From positions 1 through 60,911 of the forward strand of contig CABVRZ010000026.1 of NCBI GenBank assembly GCA_902500775.1: a DNA stretch of 60,911 bases, in the 5' to 3' direction. Origin of the DNA: an uncultured Nitrospira sp. (lineage in GTDB: Bacteria; Nitrospirota; Nitrospiria; Nitrospirales; Nitrospiraceae). The stretch's first letter is position 1; every line of letters starts with the position of its first letter. Made by a program: the position numbers and the translations under genes. The notes under the pieces were generated by a model that saw only the letters and a program-made list of their open reading frames with translations, had not been told where the DNA came from and searched no databases. Below, one piece after another: positions 17,853 through 26,074 of this stretch.

Positions 17853-18843
17853 AGATGATCCGTCTTTCTTCTTCTATCTGGTCCGAGCTTCTGACGTGCC
17901 GAAGAAGCAAGGTATAGAGAATCAGGAACCCGGTCAGAAGAAAACGGGTATTCGGCAACAGTCCTAAGACTTCAATTTGCGTATAAATCTCTGCCAACAG
18001 AAACGTGACGATTAGTAATCGAACAAGCGATGGCGCTCTCCGTTTCGTCCCCCCGTTACTGATAATGACGATCGCGAGGGCATCAAAAGGAATGCTCACC
18101 CCAAGATCTGGATTGACGGTCTGGAGGCGTGCGTAATACAAGATGCTCGCAATACCGGCCATCTCGGCCGCAAAAATAAACGCGCCGATCTTATAGGCGC
18201 GAGTGTTCAACCCACCGTCCTGAGCGACACGGTTGTCGATACCGATCGCCCGAATACTTCTTCCCCACGTGCTATGATAGAAAAATACGTGCAGCCCCAT
18301 GGCCATTCCAAAAAATACCCATGTGGCAATGGGGAGACCGAGAAAGGACTGCCAGCCGATGGCATACAACAGTGACCCTTGCGTGGACACAACGTGGGTG
18401 ATCGACATACCGTTGCTCAGGAAATCCGAGATACCCTGCAGGATAAACATCATGACGAAGGTGATCAGCAGCCCGGAGCGTAACGTGGCGGTAAACCATC
18501 CATTCACATACCCGATCAGGCCGATCAGACCGAAGACCAACACCCAAGTCACCAATGGGGAAATCCATCTCTCAAGAGAGACTACGGTAATCAGACAAAG
18601 AGCAAAAATCGATCCCACGGAAAAGTCATACTCATTCACGTAAAAAACGACTAACACCCCTAATGCAACGATGCCGAGCACTGCGGCTTTATACCCGAGT
18701 GCGATAAAGTCTCCAAACGTGAAGGCATGTCCACCGATATAGGCCAACACGGCGAGCGTGTTGGCCAGCATGAAAATGATGACCCACTCCAGGTATGGGA
18801 AACGACTTTCTCGATTACTCGACATCACCACGAACCTCACCAT
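17845..18843 (-). CDS. Ribose-type ABC permease (RbsC/BPD_transp_2 family)
   Basis: A 332-residue polytopic membrane protein with about eight to ten hydrophobic segments. Family markers are YDFSVGSIFAL (NxDLSVGS-like motif), the cytoplasmic coupling loop WGRSIRAIGIDNRVAQDGG, and FDALAIVIISNGGTKRRAPS in place of the usual AAVVIGGTSLSGG. The fold is therefore kept, while the coupling loop and the GGTS loop are divergent. It lies between the binding-protein gene (7-bp overlap if ATG 18843 is used, 4-bp GTGA overlap if GTG 18840) and the ABC-kinase gene (8-bp overlap), so translation is coupled. With a dead ATPase partner it probably transmits a binding signal rather than pumping sugar; this is inference. 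Confidence 0.9.
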   Translation of the reverse strand: MVRFVVMSSNRESRFPYLEWVIIFMLANTLAVLAYIGGHAFTFGDFIALGYKAAVLGIVALGVLVVFYVNEYDFSVGSIFALCLITVVSLERWISPLVTWVLVFGLIGLIGYVNGWFTATLRSGLLITFVMMFILQGISDFLSNGMSITHVVSTQGSLLYAIGWQSFLGLPIATWVFFGMAMGLHVFFYHSTWGRSIRAIGIDNRVAQDGGLNTRAYKIGAFIFAAEMAGIASILYYARLQTVNPDLGVSIPFDALAIVIISNGGTKRRAPSLVRLLIVTFLLAEIYTQIEVLGLLPNTRFLLTGFLILYTLLLRHVRSSDQIEEERRIIYG

Positions 18844-19955
18844 TCGGGAGTCACGGATCGGGCATCATCGGCGGACAACAGCACTTGGGGGATTTCCACA
18901 AATTTCGGAACAGCCTCTTTATTGAGGATTTTTGCCAACGTGACGATCGTTTGACGACCTTCTTCGGCGACGGAAAAATTTGACGTGGATTGGGCGGTTC
19001 CCGCTATCAGTAGTTTTTGAAGCTCTCGGGTATACTCCAGACTGACGATTTTAACGTTGGTGACATGATTATTGTGAAGCGTATGGGCCGCTGCCGTGGC
19101 CGCCCCTGCCCATTGTGTCGCGATCACATTAAAGTCTAATTTCATATCGAGCGCTTGCTGAACTTCGCGCTCCACGTCTGCTCTATCCCAGGCAGGAATC
19201 AGGACATCTTTCACGATGGTCCATTGTGGGTGATTGGCTGTGATCGTCCTGAACCCCATGTCACGAAACCGTTGCGGAGGCGTTCCGGGCGACCCTTGAA
19301 TGAGTAAAATTCGTGTTGGATGCGGTAAGGCTAATTGCTCAATCGACATGCCCAGCATTTGACCCGCCTTGAATTCGTCTCGTCCCACATGGGCCTGCAC
19401 CCCATTGACCAGGCCGTGAGGATCGTGCCCAATCCCATTGGTAAAAGTGACAAGCGGCAGGTTACGGTTATCCATCAACGTGGAGGCAGCCATTAAGGCT
19501 TCATTATTCACCGCGCAGAGCGCGATGGCCTCAATGCCGCTCATCAACAAGACCTTTTCAAGTTGATGAATTTGCTGATAGGAATCCCAACCCGCATTGA
19601 AAAAGAGGAGGTCCAAGGCATAGGCCTTTGCCGTTTCACGCATGGCCGCACGTTCAATCGAAAAAAACTCGACGGATCCCGGCAAGAGTACAGCGATTCG
19701 CTTCTGATGCGTTGCCTCGGGGCGGTTCCACTGGTGCCAGACATTCGCGAGGACCAGCATTGTAAACAGACAAGCCATGGCCATGAAGAGGCCTTTTTCC
19801 CCTATTAGTACGCGTACTGTCTTCACCAAAGCGAAGGGATGCTGGAACCAAGACTCCACTCCCCGCGCGTCCCCTCGATTGAGGAGGCGCCCTAAGTGAG
19901 CCCCGTGTAATTCAAGTTGGTGATGGCCCTGATCACTAGGCGGTATGGAAGCCAT
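18837..19955 (-). CDS. Membrane-tethered periplasmic sugar-binding protein
   Basis: A 372-residue protein of the ribose/galactose-binding (type I periplasmic binding protein) family. From about residue 85 it has the canonical pattern: RIAVLLPGSVEFFSIERAAM, a first lobe with GIEAIALCAVNN, the hinge LPLVTFTNGIG and RILLIQGSPGT, and a second lobe ending near VEIPQVLLS. It lacks a cleavable signal. Instead a cytoplasmic tail of about 53 residues precedes one transmembrane helix (about 55-74), so the domain is anchored in the inner membrane. AGAGGAAC lies a few bases before ATG 19955. First gene of the operon. A tethered receptor fits a sensory complex better than a transporter that uses a free binding protein. 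Confidence 0.9.
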   Translation of the reverse strand: MASIPPSDQGHHQLELHGAHLGRLLNRGDARGVESWFQHPFALVKTVRVLIGEKGLFMAMACLFTMLVLANVWHQWNRPEATHQKRIAVLLPGSVEFFSIERAAMRETAKAYALDLLFFNAGWDSYQQIHQLEKVLLMSGIEAIALCAVNNEALMAASTLMDNRNLPLVTFTNGIGHDPHGLVNGVQAHVGRDEFKAGQMLGMSIEQLALPHPTRILLIQGSPGTPPQRFRDMGFRTITANHPQWTIVKDVLIPAWDRADVEREVQQALDMKLDFNVIATQWAGAATAAAHTLHNNHVTNVKIVSLEYTRELQKLLIAGTAQSTSNFSVAEEGRQTIVTLAKILNKEAVPKFVEIPQVLLSADDARSVTPEW

Positions 19956-20069
19956 TTGCGTTCCTCTCGTGAAAGCTTTCCGAGTCTAACCCAAATAGTT
20001 CATGTCGGTTGAACATCCGCTACGGTGGACACCCAACCTTTCCGTGAGGAGGATGCCTCGACCACGATA

Positions 20070-20096
20070 ATTATAGAGGAGTTCAGAACATTCCAA
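20070..20096 (-). promoter_or_regulatory. Putative sigma70-type promoter of the ABC-kinase operon
   Basis: On the minus strand a perfect TATAAT (20070-20075) is preceded 15 nt upstream by TTGGAA (20091-20096). The spacer is short, so the -35 assignment is weak. The leader to ATG 19955 would be about 110 nt. Confidence 0.4.
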
Positions 20097-20107
20097 CACG
20101 TGAGAAG

Positions 20108-20123
20108 CCCTCGATGACGAGGG
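20108..20123 (-). terminator. Small hairpin downstream of the 50-residue gene
   Basis: CCCTCG/CGAGGG is a perfect 6-bp GC-rich stem with loop ATGA (TCAT on the minus strand). It lies 42 bp after the stop of the small minus-strand gene and upstream of the operon promoter. There is no clear U tract, so it could equally be a regulatory hairpin. Confidence 0.3.
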
Positions 20124-20165
20124 ACTGCCTGATCCATACTTTGCACCCCCTCGTCTTTCCCGGCA

Positions 20166-20318
20166 CTACCGCCGAAAAGCGTCCTTACCTTTGAGCACAT
20201 TCTCCAGCAACCTATCGGCTAACTTACCGGCCTTCCAGCGGCGGTATCGCTGGTGAATCACGAGCCAAAGTACCACCCCACCGCTTCCCATGAGAATCAT
20301 CCAACCCGTGTCGTCCAT
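20166..20318 (-). CDS. 50-residue single-pass membrane protein
   Basis: A short frame of 51 codons including the stop, starting at ATG 20318 with AAGGAT a few bases upstream. It begins MDDTGWMILMGSGG and continues as one hydrophobic helix (about 6-21). A basic, amphipathic tail (HQRYRRWKAGKLADRLLE) ends in two Arg. This topology, N-out with a positively charged cytoplasmic tail, is typical of small accessory membrane proteins. It lies 210 bp upstream of the sugar-binding sensor gene on the same strand and could belong to the same system. No family recognised. Confidence 0.6.
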   Translation of the reverse strand: MDDTGWMILMGSGGVVLWLVIHQRYRRWKAGKLADRLLENVLKGKDAFRR

Positions 20319-20608
20319 TGATCCTTACCAAGGAGTGTTCCTATCCACCGCATGCTCATCGTTGTCATCACCGCTGTGGCTTTCGGCATGATACCTGCGC
20401 CAGAATCCTTAGTCCACCCTGTAGAATCAGAGGTGAAACACAGTCGCAATTCTATCGACAAGCCACTGTCACGAAGCCACAGATCACGGTGGGCCTTCCT
20501 CATTATTGAAACACCTCATGACCAGAGCCGATCAACCAAGACACGCAACCCATCGGACTTGGCCACCGGTTCATAAGATAGGTTCGACCAAGATCTTTCC
20601 CATCGCAG

Positions 20609-21448
20609 CTAGAGACCAATGGTCTCGATCTGCCTGACCTCATCTGGGAGCAAGGTGAACCGATCGGATTTCAGATCGTCTTTCATATGCTGTGAGTTCG
20701 TCGTGCCGGTCAAAGGCAGCATGCCGACCTGCTGTGAAAATCGAAACACGAGTTGGGCGAGGCCGGCCTGGTACTTCGCGGCCATCGTGCGGAGCGCCGG
20801 TTCGGCAAAGATGGCTTGATTGGCCGTGAGGAGAGAAAACCCCTGATAAATGATCCTGTTGGTTGCACAAACCTCCCGTACTGCTTGATCCCACCCGAAA
20901 GCCGCATAACAGCGATTCTGCACCACCATCGGCTTATGCTTAGCTTTTGTGCAGAGCAAGCTCAGTTGCTCGACCGTGACATTGCTGATCCCGATCATCT
21001 TCGTCTTGCCCGCCTCATAGAGCGATTCGATGGCAGCCCAGACTTCCCAATCCTCAGCTCCTAGACCACGCCGTGAATAGGGACCATGTAATACATAGGA
21101 GTCGAGATAGTCGGTATGGAGGTGCCCCAGAGAACTGGCAAAGGATTGCTGAACTTGCGTGGTGATACTCGCCCGTGCGTCGTACGGTAGGCGATGGTCC
21201 TGGCCATTGATGGGGGTGAACTTTGTTTGGAGAAAGAGTGTGTCTCGCGTCATGCCTTGTTCCGTTAATTTCACCAGCGCCTCCCCCACCCGCGCCTCAT
21301 CGTAGTGGACGAGTTGATTGGCAGTATCGATTGCCGTGAATCCGGCCTCAACAGCCTGTAATACGAGTCCCGTCGTGGCCTCTTTCTTCCAGGCCGTGCC
21401 GTACATGAAGGAAGGGATTGAAACGTTATTATAGGTTGTCAATGGCAT
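20609..21448 (-). CDS. Aldo/keto reductase
   Basis: A 279-residue NADPH-type oxidoreductase of the AKR superfamily. The catalytic tetrad is visible: Asp41 (AIDTAN), Tyr49 (HYDEARVG), Lys76 (LQTKF) and His121 (YVLHGP). The barrel continues with IGISNVTVEQL and VVQNRCYAAFG, and the cofactor end carries LPLTGTTNSQHMKDDL. I prefer ATG 21448 because GGGAGA lies a few bases upstream; the frame is open to a GTG at 21478 without such support. Substrate cannot be told. Its 5' end and upstream region (21404-21511) recur at 27355-27461, bracketing the Rhs island. Confidence 0.9.
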   Translation of the reverse strand: MPLTTYNNVSIPSFMYGTAWKKEATTGLVLQAVEAGFTAIDTANQLVHYDEARVGEALVKLTEQGMTRDTLFLQTKFTPINGQDHRLPYDARASITTQVQQSFASSLGHLHTDYLDSYVLHGPYSRRGLGAEDWEVWAAIESLYEAGKTKMIGISNVTVEQLSLLCTKAKHKPMVVQNRCYAAFGWDQAVREVCATNRIIYQGFSLLTANQAIFAEPALRTMAAKYQAGLAQLVFRFSQQVGMLPLTGTTNSQHMKDDLKSDRFTLLPDEVRQIETIGL

Positions 21449-21511
21449 GTGAGAATCTCCCGTGATTGCCCGTACCATACACAGTTAGTAGTAACGGTCT
21501 CAATGGGAGAA
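21404..21511. repeat. Direct repeat A: 5' end and upstream region of the aldo/keto reductase
   Basis: This roughly 108-bp segment matches 27355-27461 with scattered substitutions. Shared blocks include GGGATTGAAACGTTATTATAG and CGTACCATACACAG. Both copies have the same orientation. They flank the Rhs island and its transposase and could recombine to excise it. Confidence 0.75.
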
Positions 21512-21692
21512 TGCAGCCAAGACAGACCCACCGAGTCAATCTCCACGTACGTTCAGGAAACGGCAATGGCGCCTTGGATAGGGCCATCTTCGGGGATTGA
21601 CACGCGTCGAAAACCGCGTAGATTCAACCACGTAAGCTCTTGTCTCTGCGTGAGACGGCATTCCGAAAGACTTCCAACACCGGCTTATCGCG

Positions 21693-22016
21693 GTCAGTAG
21701 TCTCGCCGTCACACCGGCTCAGACTACCCTTCCCATCGGCAGCCAACAACCGTTCCGCAGCATCGCGACCTTTGTGGATCAGACGATGAAAGAAGTGACC
21801 AGTCTCACGACATGGACGACCAGTACCGCAGGTGTTGCCTCTCTTACTAGTACCGGCCTTGCACAAGGGGTGGCCCTCGGGACCGCCACCATCACCGGCA
21901 CGCTAGGAACGTTCACCGGGACCGGCCAGGTGCGTGTGGTCGCGGCCTCCGCCACGCCCTTACCTCCTGATCCAGTCACCATCGCGCCTCCGATCAATCA
22001 GACCATCCCCACCTCT
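21693..22016 (+). pseudogene. Fragment of an Ig-containing YD-repeat (Rhs) protein
   Basis: The frame starting around 21693 has no start codon of its own and reads as a bacterial Ig-like (BIg2) domain. It shows VTPAQTTLPIGSQQPF, then MKEVTSLTTWTTS, ASLTSTGLAQGVALGTATIT and TGTGQVRV, followed by a Pro-rich linker PPDPVTIAPPINQTIPTS. Such Ig plus linker segments precede YD repeats in large secreted Rhs proteins. Homology stops near 22016, and the next gene starts at 22049. I read it as the remnant of the 5' part of the rhs gene whose core resumes at about 22740. Confidence 0.65.
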
Positions 22017-22048
22017 AGAATATTTCCAGATGGGAGAGCGGCGCGCAA

Positions 22049-22663
22049 ATGATCCTTACACAAAGACCAATCGTTGCTCACGAGGCGAAGACTTACATTC
22101 GAGAATGTCTGGAGGAGGGGAAAACATTGGCCAGAGTCCTCCTTGAAGTGCAGGATTTAGAGAGGGGAAGCATCACCACATTTCTCCCGCCGGAAATAAC
22201 TGAAACCGACGCAATTCTATTCACCACCGGCGGGAAACTGTCTCGGCTCGCTGGCGAAATTGTCCAACTTGCTGGAGAAGCTGGATTAGCTTTGCGGATG
22301 GAGCCTAAGGCTACAACAGAATCCTGTCTGGCAAGATTGTTATCCAGTGGGTTGAAAGCCGACTGCCGGCGAATATGCATCTTTGAAAATGCGTTGGCAA
22401 AGCCAGATGATCCTTATCTTCGAACTAGTAATGTGCGAATGTTGGTGCACAAACAAGAGGTTTATCACTTGGTTATCCAAAGGGATCTTTCGTCCGACCA
22501 AATAGTCAAGGCGATAAGAGTTGCTATGTCGCCAACTCTATTCATTGGCGCACTCACATATGGGTCCGTAGACAGGTCCTTTCCTGAACTAATTGAAAAT
22601 GTTGCGTCGGATGAATTGAAAGGCCTCGCTAAAAAAGCGATATCCATTGTTGTCGGAGCATAG
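22049..22663 (+). CDS. Hypothetical 204-residue protein inside the Rhs island, possible immunity protein
   Basis: A mixed alpha/beta soluble protein with no signal peptide. Its base composition is visibly AT-richer than the Rhs parts on either side. GGGAGAG lies upstream of ATG 22049. I do not recognise a family. Readable features are an N-terminal helical stretch (KTYIRECLEEGKTLARVLLE), a paired Ala/Leu helix (AGEIVQLAGEAGLAL) and a C-terminal SIVVGA. It sits between a broken Rhs 5' fragment and the next Rhs core. That is where immunity genes for displaced toxin tips are usually found, so an immunity role is plausible but unproven. Confidence 0.65.
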   Translation: MILTQRPIVAHEAKTYIRECLEEGKTLARVLLEVQDLERGSITTFLPPEITETDAILFTTGGKLSRLAGEIVQLAGEAGLALRMEPKATTESCLARLLSSGLKADCRRICIFENALAKPDDPYLRTSNVRMLVHKQEVYHLVIQRDLSSDQIVKAIRVAMSPTLFIGALTYGSVDRSFPELIENVASDELKGLAKKAISIVVGA

Positions 22664-22664
22664 G

Positions 22665-25466
22665 ATGGTGAAAGCTTTCTTGTATGGGACAAGATGCCTG
22701 AGATCGCTATTCAGAAAGCTTAGCTCTGATTTTTATCCAATGCCCATCGTGGCACCGGGTGGACAACAGACGGCGTTGACGCTCGAGGGCAACGGCTATC
22801 TGCAGTCCGTCACGAATCCGAACGGCGAAAAGATCGAGCTGACCTATACGGCGGACGGCCTGCTCACCACACTGAAAGACGCCCGCGGGAATCTGCATAC
22901 GAACAGCTATGATGCCAACGGGCGGTTGATCAAAGACGAAGACCCGGCCGGTGGGTTCAAGGCGCTCACGCGGACGGACCACGCCACCGGCTGGACGGTG
23001 AACCTCTCCACCGCGCTCAATCGCACGACAGGCTATCAGGTGGAGGATCTGCCCATTGGGGATCTGCGACGCACCGTCACGGAGCCGACGGGGCTCGCCA
23101 CGGTGTCGGTGCAGAAGACCAACGGCACGACGACCCTCACGGCACCGGATGGCACGATCACCACGCAGGTCGAAGGGCCCGATCCCCGCTTCGGCATGCA
23201 GGCGCCGATCCTGAAGAGTCTGACGGTCCAAACCCCCTTAGCCGTAACCTCCACCGTGACCTCGTCCCGCGCAGTCACATTGTCGAACCCAAGCGATCCC
23301 TTGAGCCTCGCCACGCAGACCGATACGCTGGTGATCAATGGGCGGATGTACACGAGTACCTATACACAGGCCACGCGATTATTGCGGACGACGACTCCCG
23401 CCGGACGCATCAGCGATGTCACGCTTGACGCGAAAGGGCGTGTGGTCCAAGAGCAAGTCACTGGACTGGAACCGGTGGCCTATACCTATGATGTGCTGGG
23501 CCGCCTCGCGACGATCACGCAAGGGACGGGTGCAGGAGCCAGAAGCTCGATCTTGAATTACAATACGAAGAACGAACTGACGAAAATCACCGATCCATTG
23601 TTGCGTGATGTGCAATTTGCCTACGATCTCGCGGGGCGCATCACCACGCAAACCCTGCCGGACACGAGAACGATCGGCTACACCTATGATGCGAACGGCA
23701 ACGTGACGGGCATTACGCCACCTGGTCGCCCTGTCCACCAGTTCAGCTACACGCCGGTGGATCTCGAAGCGAACTATGACCCACCAGCAGCAGGATTCAG
23801 TCCCAAGAACACGCAGTACAGTTACAACCTCGATCGGCAGCTCACAACCGTGACGAGACCTGACGGGCAAACGATCCAACTCGGCTATGAGTCAACAGGC
23901 GGGCGCTTGAGCACACTCACCTTGCCGGGCTCACAAGTGACCACGTATGCCTATGGGGCAACGACGGGAACGCTCTCATCGATCACGGCACCGGGTTCGA
24001 CGCTCAGTTATACCTACGATGGTTCACTGTTAAAGAGCGCCACCTGGACAGGAACAGTCGCGGGCAGTGTCTCACGGAACTACGATAACAATTTTAGAAT
24101 CACGTCACAGTCGGTCAACGGCGGCAACACCATCACGTTTGGCTATGACAACGACTCGCTGCCCACAAGCGCAGGCGCACTCACGATCAGCCGGAATGCG
24201 CAGCATGGGCTGATCACGGGCACGACTCTCGGGACCGTGACTGACACGCGCGGCTATAACACGTTCGGTGAGTTGAGTTCTTACACAGCCAACGTCTCTG
24301 GTTCGCCGGTCTTCGCCGTGAATTACACCCGCGACAAACTGGGCCGGATTACCCAGAAGCTGGAGACCGTCAGTGGGACCACGACCACGTATGATTATGC
24401 CTACGACACCGCTGGCCGGCTGCAAGAAGTCAAAACCAACGGCACGGTGACGGCGACCTACCACTATGATTCCAACGGGAATCGCAGCAGCCTGGTCACG
24501 GCGGGCGGCACGACGAGCGGGAGCTATGACAATCAGGATCGCCTGACCACGTATGGGACGACCACGTACACCTACACCAACAATGGAGAAGTCCAAACCA
24601 CGATAGCCGGAGCCCAGACCACGAACTCTGTCTACGACTTGCTGGGGAATTTGAAATCAGTCACGCTCCCGAACGGCACGCTTAGCGAGTATGTGGTCGA
24701 TGGGCAGAACAGAAGAATCGGCAAGAAGGTGAATGGGACGCTGACGACTGGGTGGCTCTATCAGAATCAGTTGAACCCGGTTGCGGAACTGGACGGGACA
24801 GGCGCCGTGGTGAGCCGATTTGTCTACGGCACGAAAGCCAACGTGCCGGACTACATGATCAAGGCCGGCGTGACCTACCGAATTGTGAGCGACCATCTCG
24901 GCTCACCCCGGTTGGTCATTAATACGTCCACCGGTGCGGTCGCACAGAGAATCGACTACGACGAATTCGGAAATATCACGCAGGATACCGCCCCCGGCTT
25001 CCAGCCCTTCGGCTTCGCCGGTGGGCTCTACGATCCTCAGACCGGTCTCACCCGGTTTGGGGCGCGGGATTTTGAGGCGCAGACAGGAAGATGGACAGCG
25101 AAGGATCCGATTGGGTTCAGTGGCGGCGATACGAATCTATTTGGGTACACTGAGGGTGATCCAGTGAACTTTGTCGATTCTGATGGACTTACGAAAGGAG
25201 GAAAGCAACGCATCGAACCATCTATTGGCGACCCAATTGGTGACCGCATTAGGGAGATACAGCGAGACACGAGTTTATCCGCCGAAGAGAAGAACAAAGC
25301 ACTTAAAAAACTGGAACGAGACATTGAAAAACTTCCTAAGGGAGGCCGAAAGAAAGAACTTGATGGTTTTCTAAAAGTGGCGAAACGAAATCTTAAGTTT
25401 ATTTGTCCGGTTCCCATTATTGGCGTAATTCTTAATGATCTCCTCAATCCTTCTGGAGCTGAATAG
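22665..25466 (+). CDS. Rhs/YD-repeat protein with C-terminal variable tip, 5'-truncated
   Basis: The YD-repeat core begins around residue 26 (PIVAPGGQQTALTLEGN) and runs to the hallmark end of the core, RFGARDFEAQTGRW, then DPIGFSGGDTNLFGY and PVNFVDSDGL. Dozens of repeats of the YDxxGR(L/I) type are visible. The first 25 residues have no Rhs character and no signal peptide, so the gene looks truncated and rejoined at its 5' end. After SDGL comes a tip of about 95 residues, AT-richer and Lys/Glu-rich (LSAEEKNKALKKLERD), with a hydrophobic end (CPVPIIGVILNDLL). In Rhs systems this tip is the toxin. The next gene starts 2 bp after the stop. ATG 22665 is chosen; a TTG at 22647 is also in frame. 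Confidence 0.8.
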   Translation: MVKAFLYGTRCLRSLFRKLSSDFYPMPIVAPGGQQTALTLEGNGYLQSVTNPNGEKIELTYTADGLLTTLKDARGNLHTNSYDANGRLIKDEDPAGGFKALTRTDHATGWTVNLSTALNRTTGYQVEDLPIGDLRRTVTEPTGLATVSVQKTNGTTTLTAPDGTITTQVEGPDPRFGMQAPILKSLTVQTPLAVTSTVTSSRAVTLSNPSDPLSLATQTDTLVINGRMYTSTYTQATRLLRTTTPAGRISDVTLDAKGRVVQEQVTGLEPVAYTYDVLGRLATITQGTGAGARSSILNYNTKNELTKITDPLLRDVQFAYDLAGRITTQTLPDTRTIGYTYDANGNVTGITPPGRPVHQFSYTPVDLEANYDPPAAGFSPKNTQYSYNLDRQLTTVTRPDGQTIQLGYESTGGRLSTLTLPGSQVTTYAYGATTGTLSSITAPGSTLSYTYDGSLLKSATWTGTVAGSVSRNYDNNFRITSQSVNGGNTITFGYDNDSLPTSAGALTISRNAQHGLITGTTLGTVTDTRGYNTFGELSSYTANVSGSPVFAVNYTRDKLGRITQKLETVSGTTTTYDYAYDTAGRLQEVKTNGTVTATYHYDSNGNRSSLVTAGGTTSGSYDNQDRLTTYGTTTYTYTNNGEVQTTIAGAQTTNSVYDLLGNLKSVTLPNGTLSEYVVDGQNRRIGKKVNGTLTTGWLYQNQLNPVAELDGTGAVVSRFVYGTKANVPDYMIKAGVTYRIVSDHLGSPRLVINTSTGAVAQRIDYDEFGNITQDTAPGFQPFGFAGGLYDPQTGLTRFGARDFEAQTGRWTAKDPIGFSGGDTNLFGYTEGDPVNFVDSDGLTKGGKQRIEPSIGDPIGDRIREIQRDTSLSAEEKNKALKKLERDIEKLPKGGRKKELDGFLKVAKRNLKFICPVPIIGVILNDLLNPSGAE
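22961..23330 (+). repeat. Rhs core repeat copy A
   Basis: This 370-bp block inside the Rhs core recurs at 26034-26403 with high identity over the whole length. It covers the segment from the LTRTDHATGW region to SLATQTDTL. Confidence 0.8.
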
Positions 25467-25468
25467 AC

Positions 25469-26074
25469 GTGGCTACTCGAAGTGAAAAATTTAGAATAAA
25501 GAAAAGCGTGTTTGACGCTATTAGAAAAATAGATCTGCAACGGGACAAGGTAACTCCTTTGAGCCTGATTGACCAGTACCTCACTGATGTTGGTCCGGAC
25601 GATGTGGACATGCTGAGACTCAAGGCCAATGTACTGGACATTCAACTGAGACGTGTTCAATCTTTGGGAATCTACAAGAAACTTCTACGCTTAAATCCTT
25701 CAGATGTTTTAGCTCTAATAGACGTAGGCGATCTCTATGCTCATCGTGGGCAGTATGCACATGCGATCAGGTATTACAATCGTGCTTTGCGGGCCATGGA
25801 ACAAGGGCACTGCAATTCCGGGATGTATTCATATATTGGAAAGGGTGAGGAATGGATTACGGTGTGTAAGGGCAAGGCGAATGCGTTGCTCGAATTAAAC
25901 CGCACGATGGATGCATTGAAGTGCATTCTTCAAGGTCTCCAGAGGACTCCTGCAGAGCCCCTGTTAGGAGATCTCTTGCGGAAGGCGCAGGCTCATCATG
26001 CAAAGACTGAAATCGCGAAAGGTACGACTGCACGGCGCTCACGCGGACGGACCACGCCAACGGCTGGACGGTGA
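25469..26074 (+). CDS. TPR-like protein, putative immunity partner of the Rhs tip
   Basis: A 201-residue soluble protein with a GTG start 2 bp after the Rhs stop and a weak GGAG upstream. It is helical with TPR-like repeats (LLRLNPSDVLALIDVGDLYAHRGQYAHAIRYYNRAL is typical, shown here only as positions about 72-107). AT-rich like the toxin tip before it. The location directly after a variable Rhs tip is the normal place for the cognate immunity gene; that role is inferred. The last 15 or so residues (RRSRGRTTPTAGR) are read out of frame from Rhs core repeat B, so the native C-terminus was probably replaced by recombination. Confidence 0.65.
   Translation: MATRSEKFRIKKSVFDAIRKIDLQRDKVTPLSLIDQYLTDVGPDDVDMLRLKANVLDIQLRRVQSLGIYKKLLRLNPSDVLALIDVGDLYAHRGQYAHAIRYYNRALRAMEQGHCNSGMYSYIGKGEEWITVCKGKANALLELNRTMDALKCILQGLQRTPAEPLLGDLLRKAQAHHAKTEIAKGTTARRSRGRTTPTAGR

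Noticed and set aside
20352-20576. 74-codon plus-strand frame with a hydrophobic N-terminus
   Set aside because: The start looks a little like a signal peptide, but there is no ribosome binding site and the remainder has no protein-like pattern. The antisense small gene is better supported.
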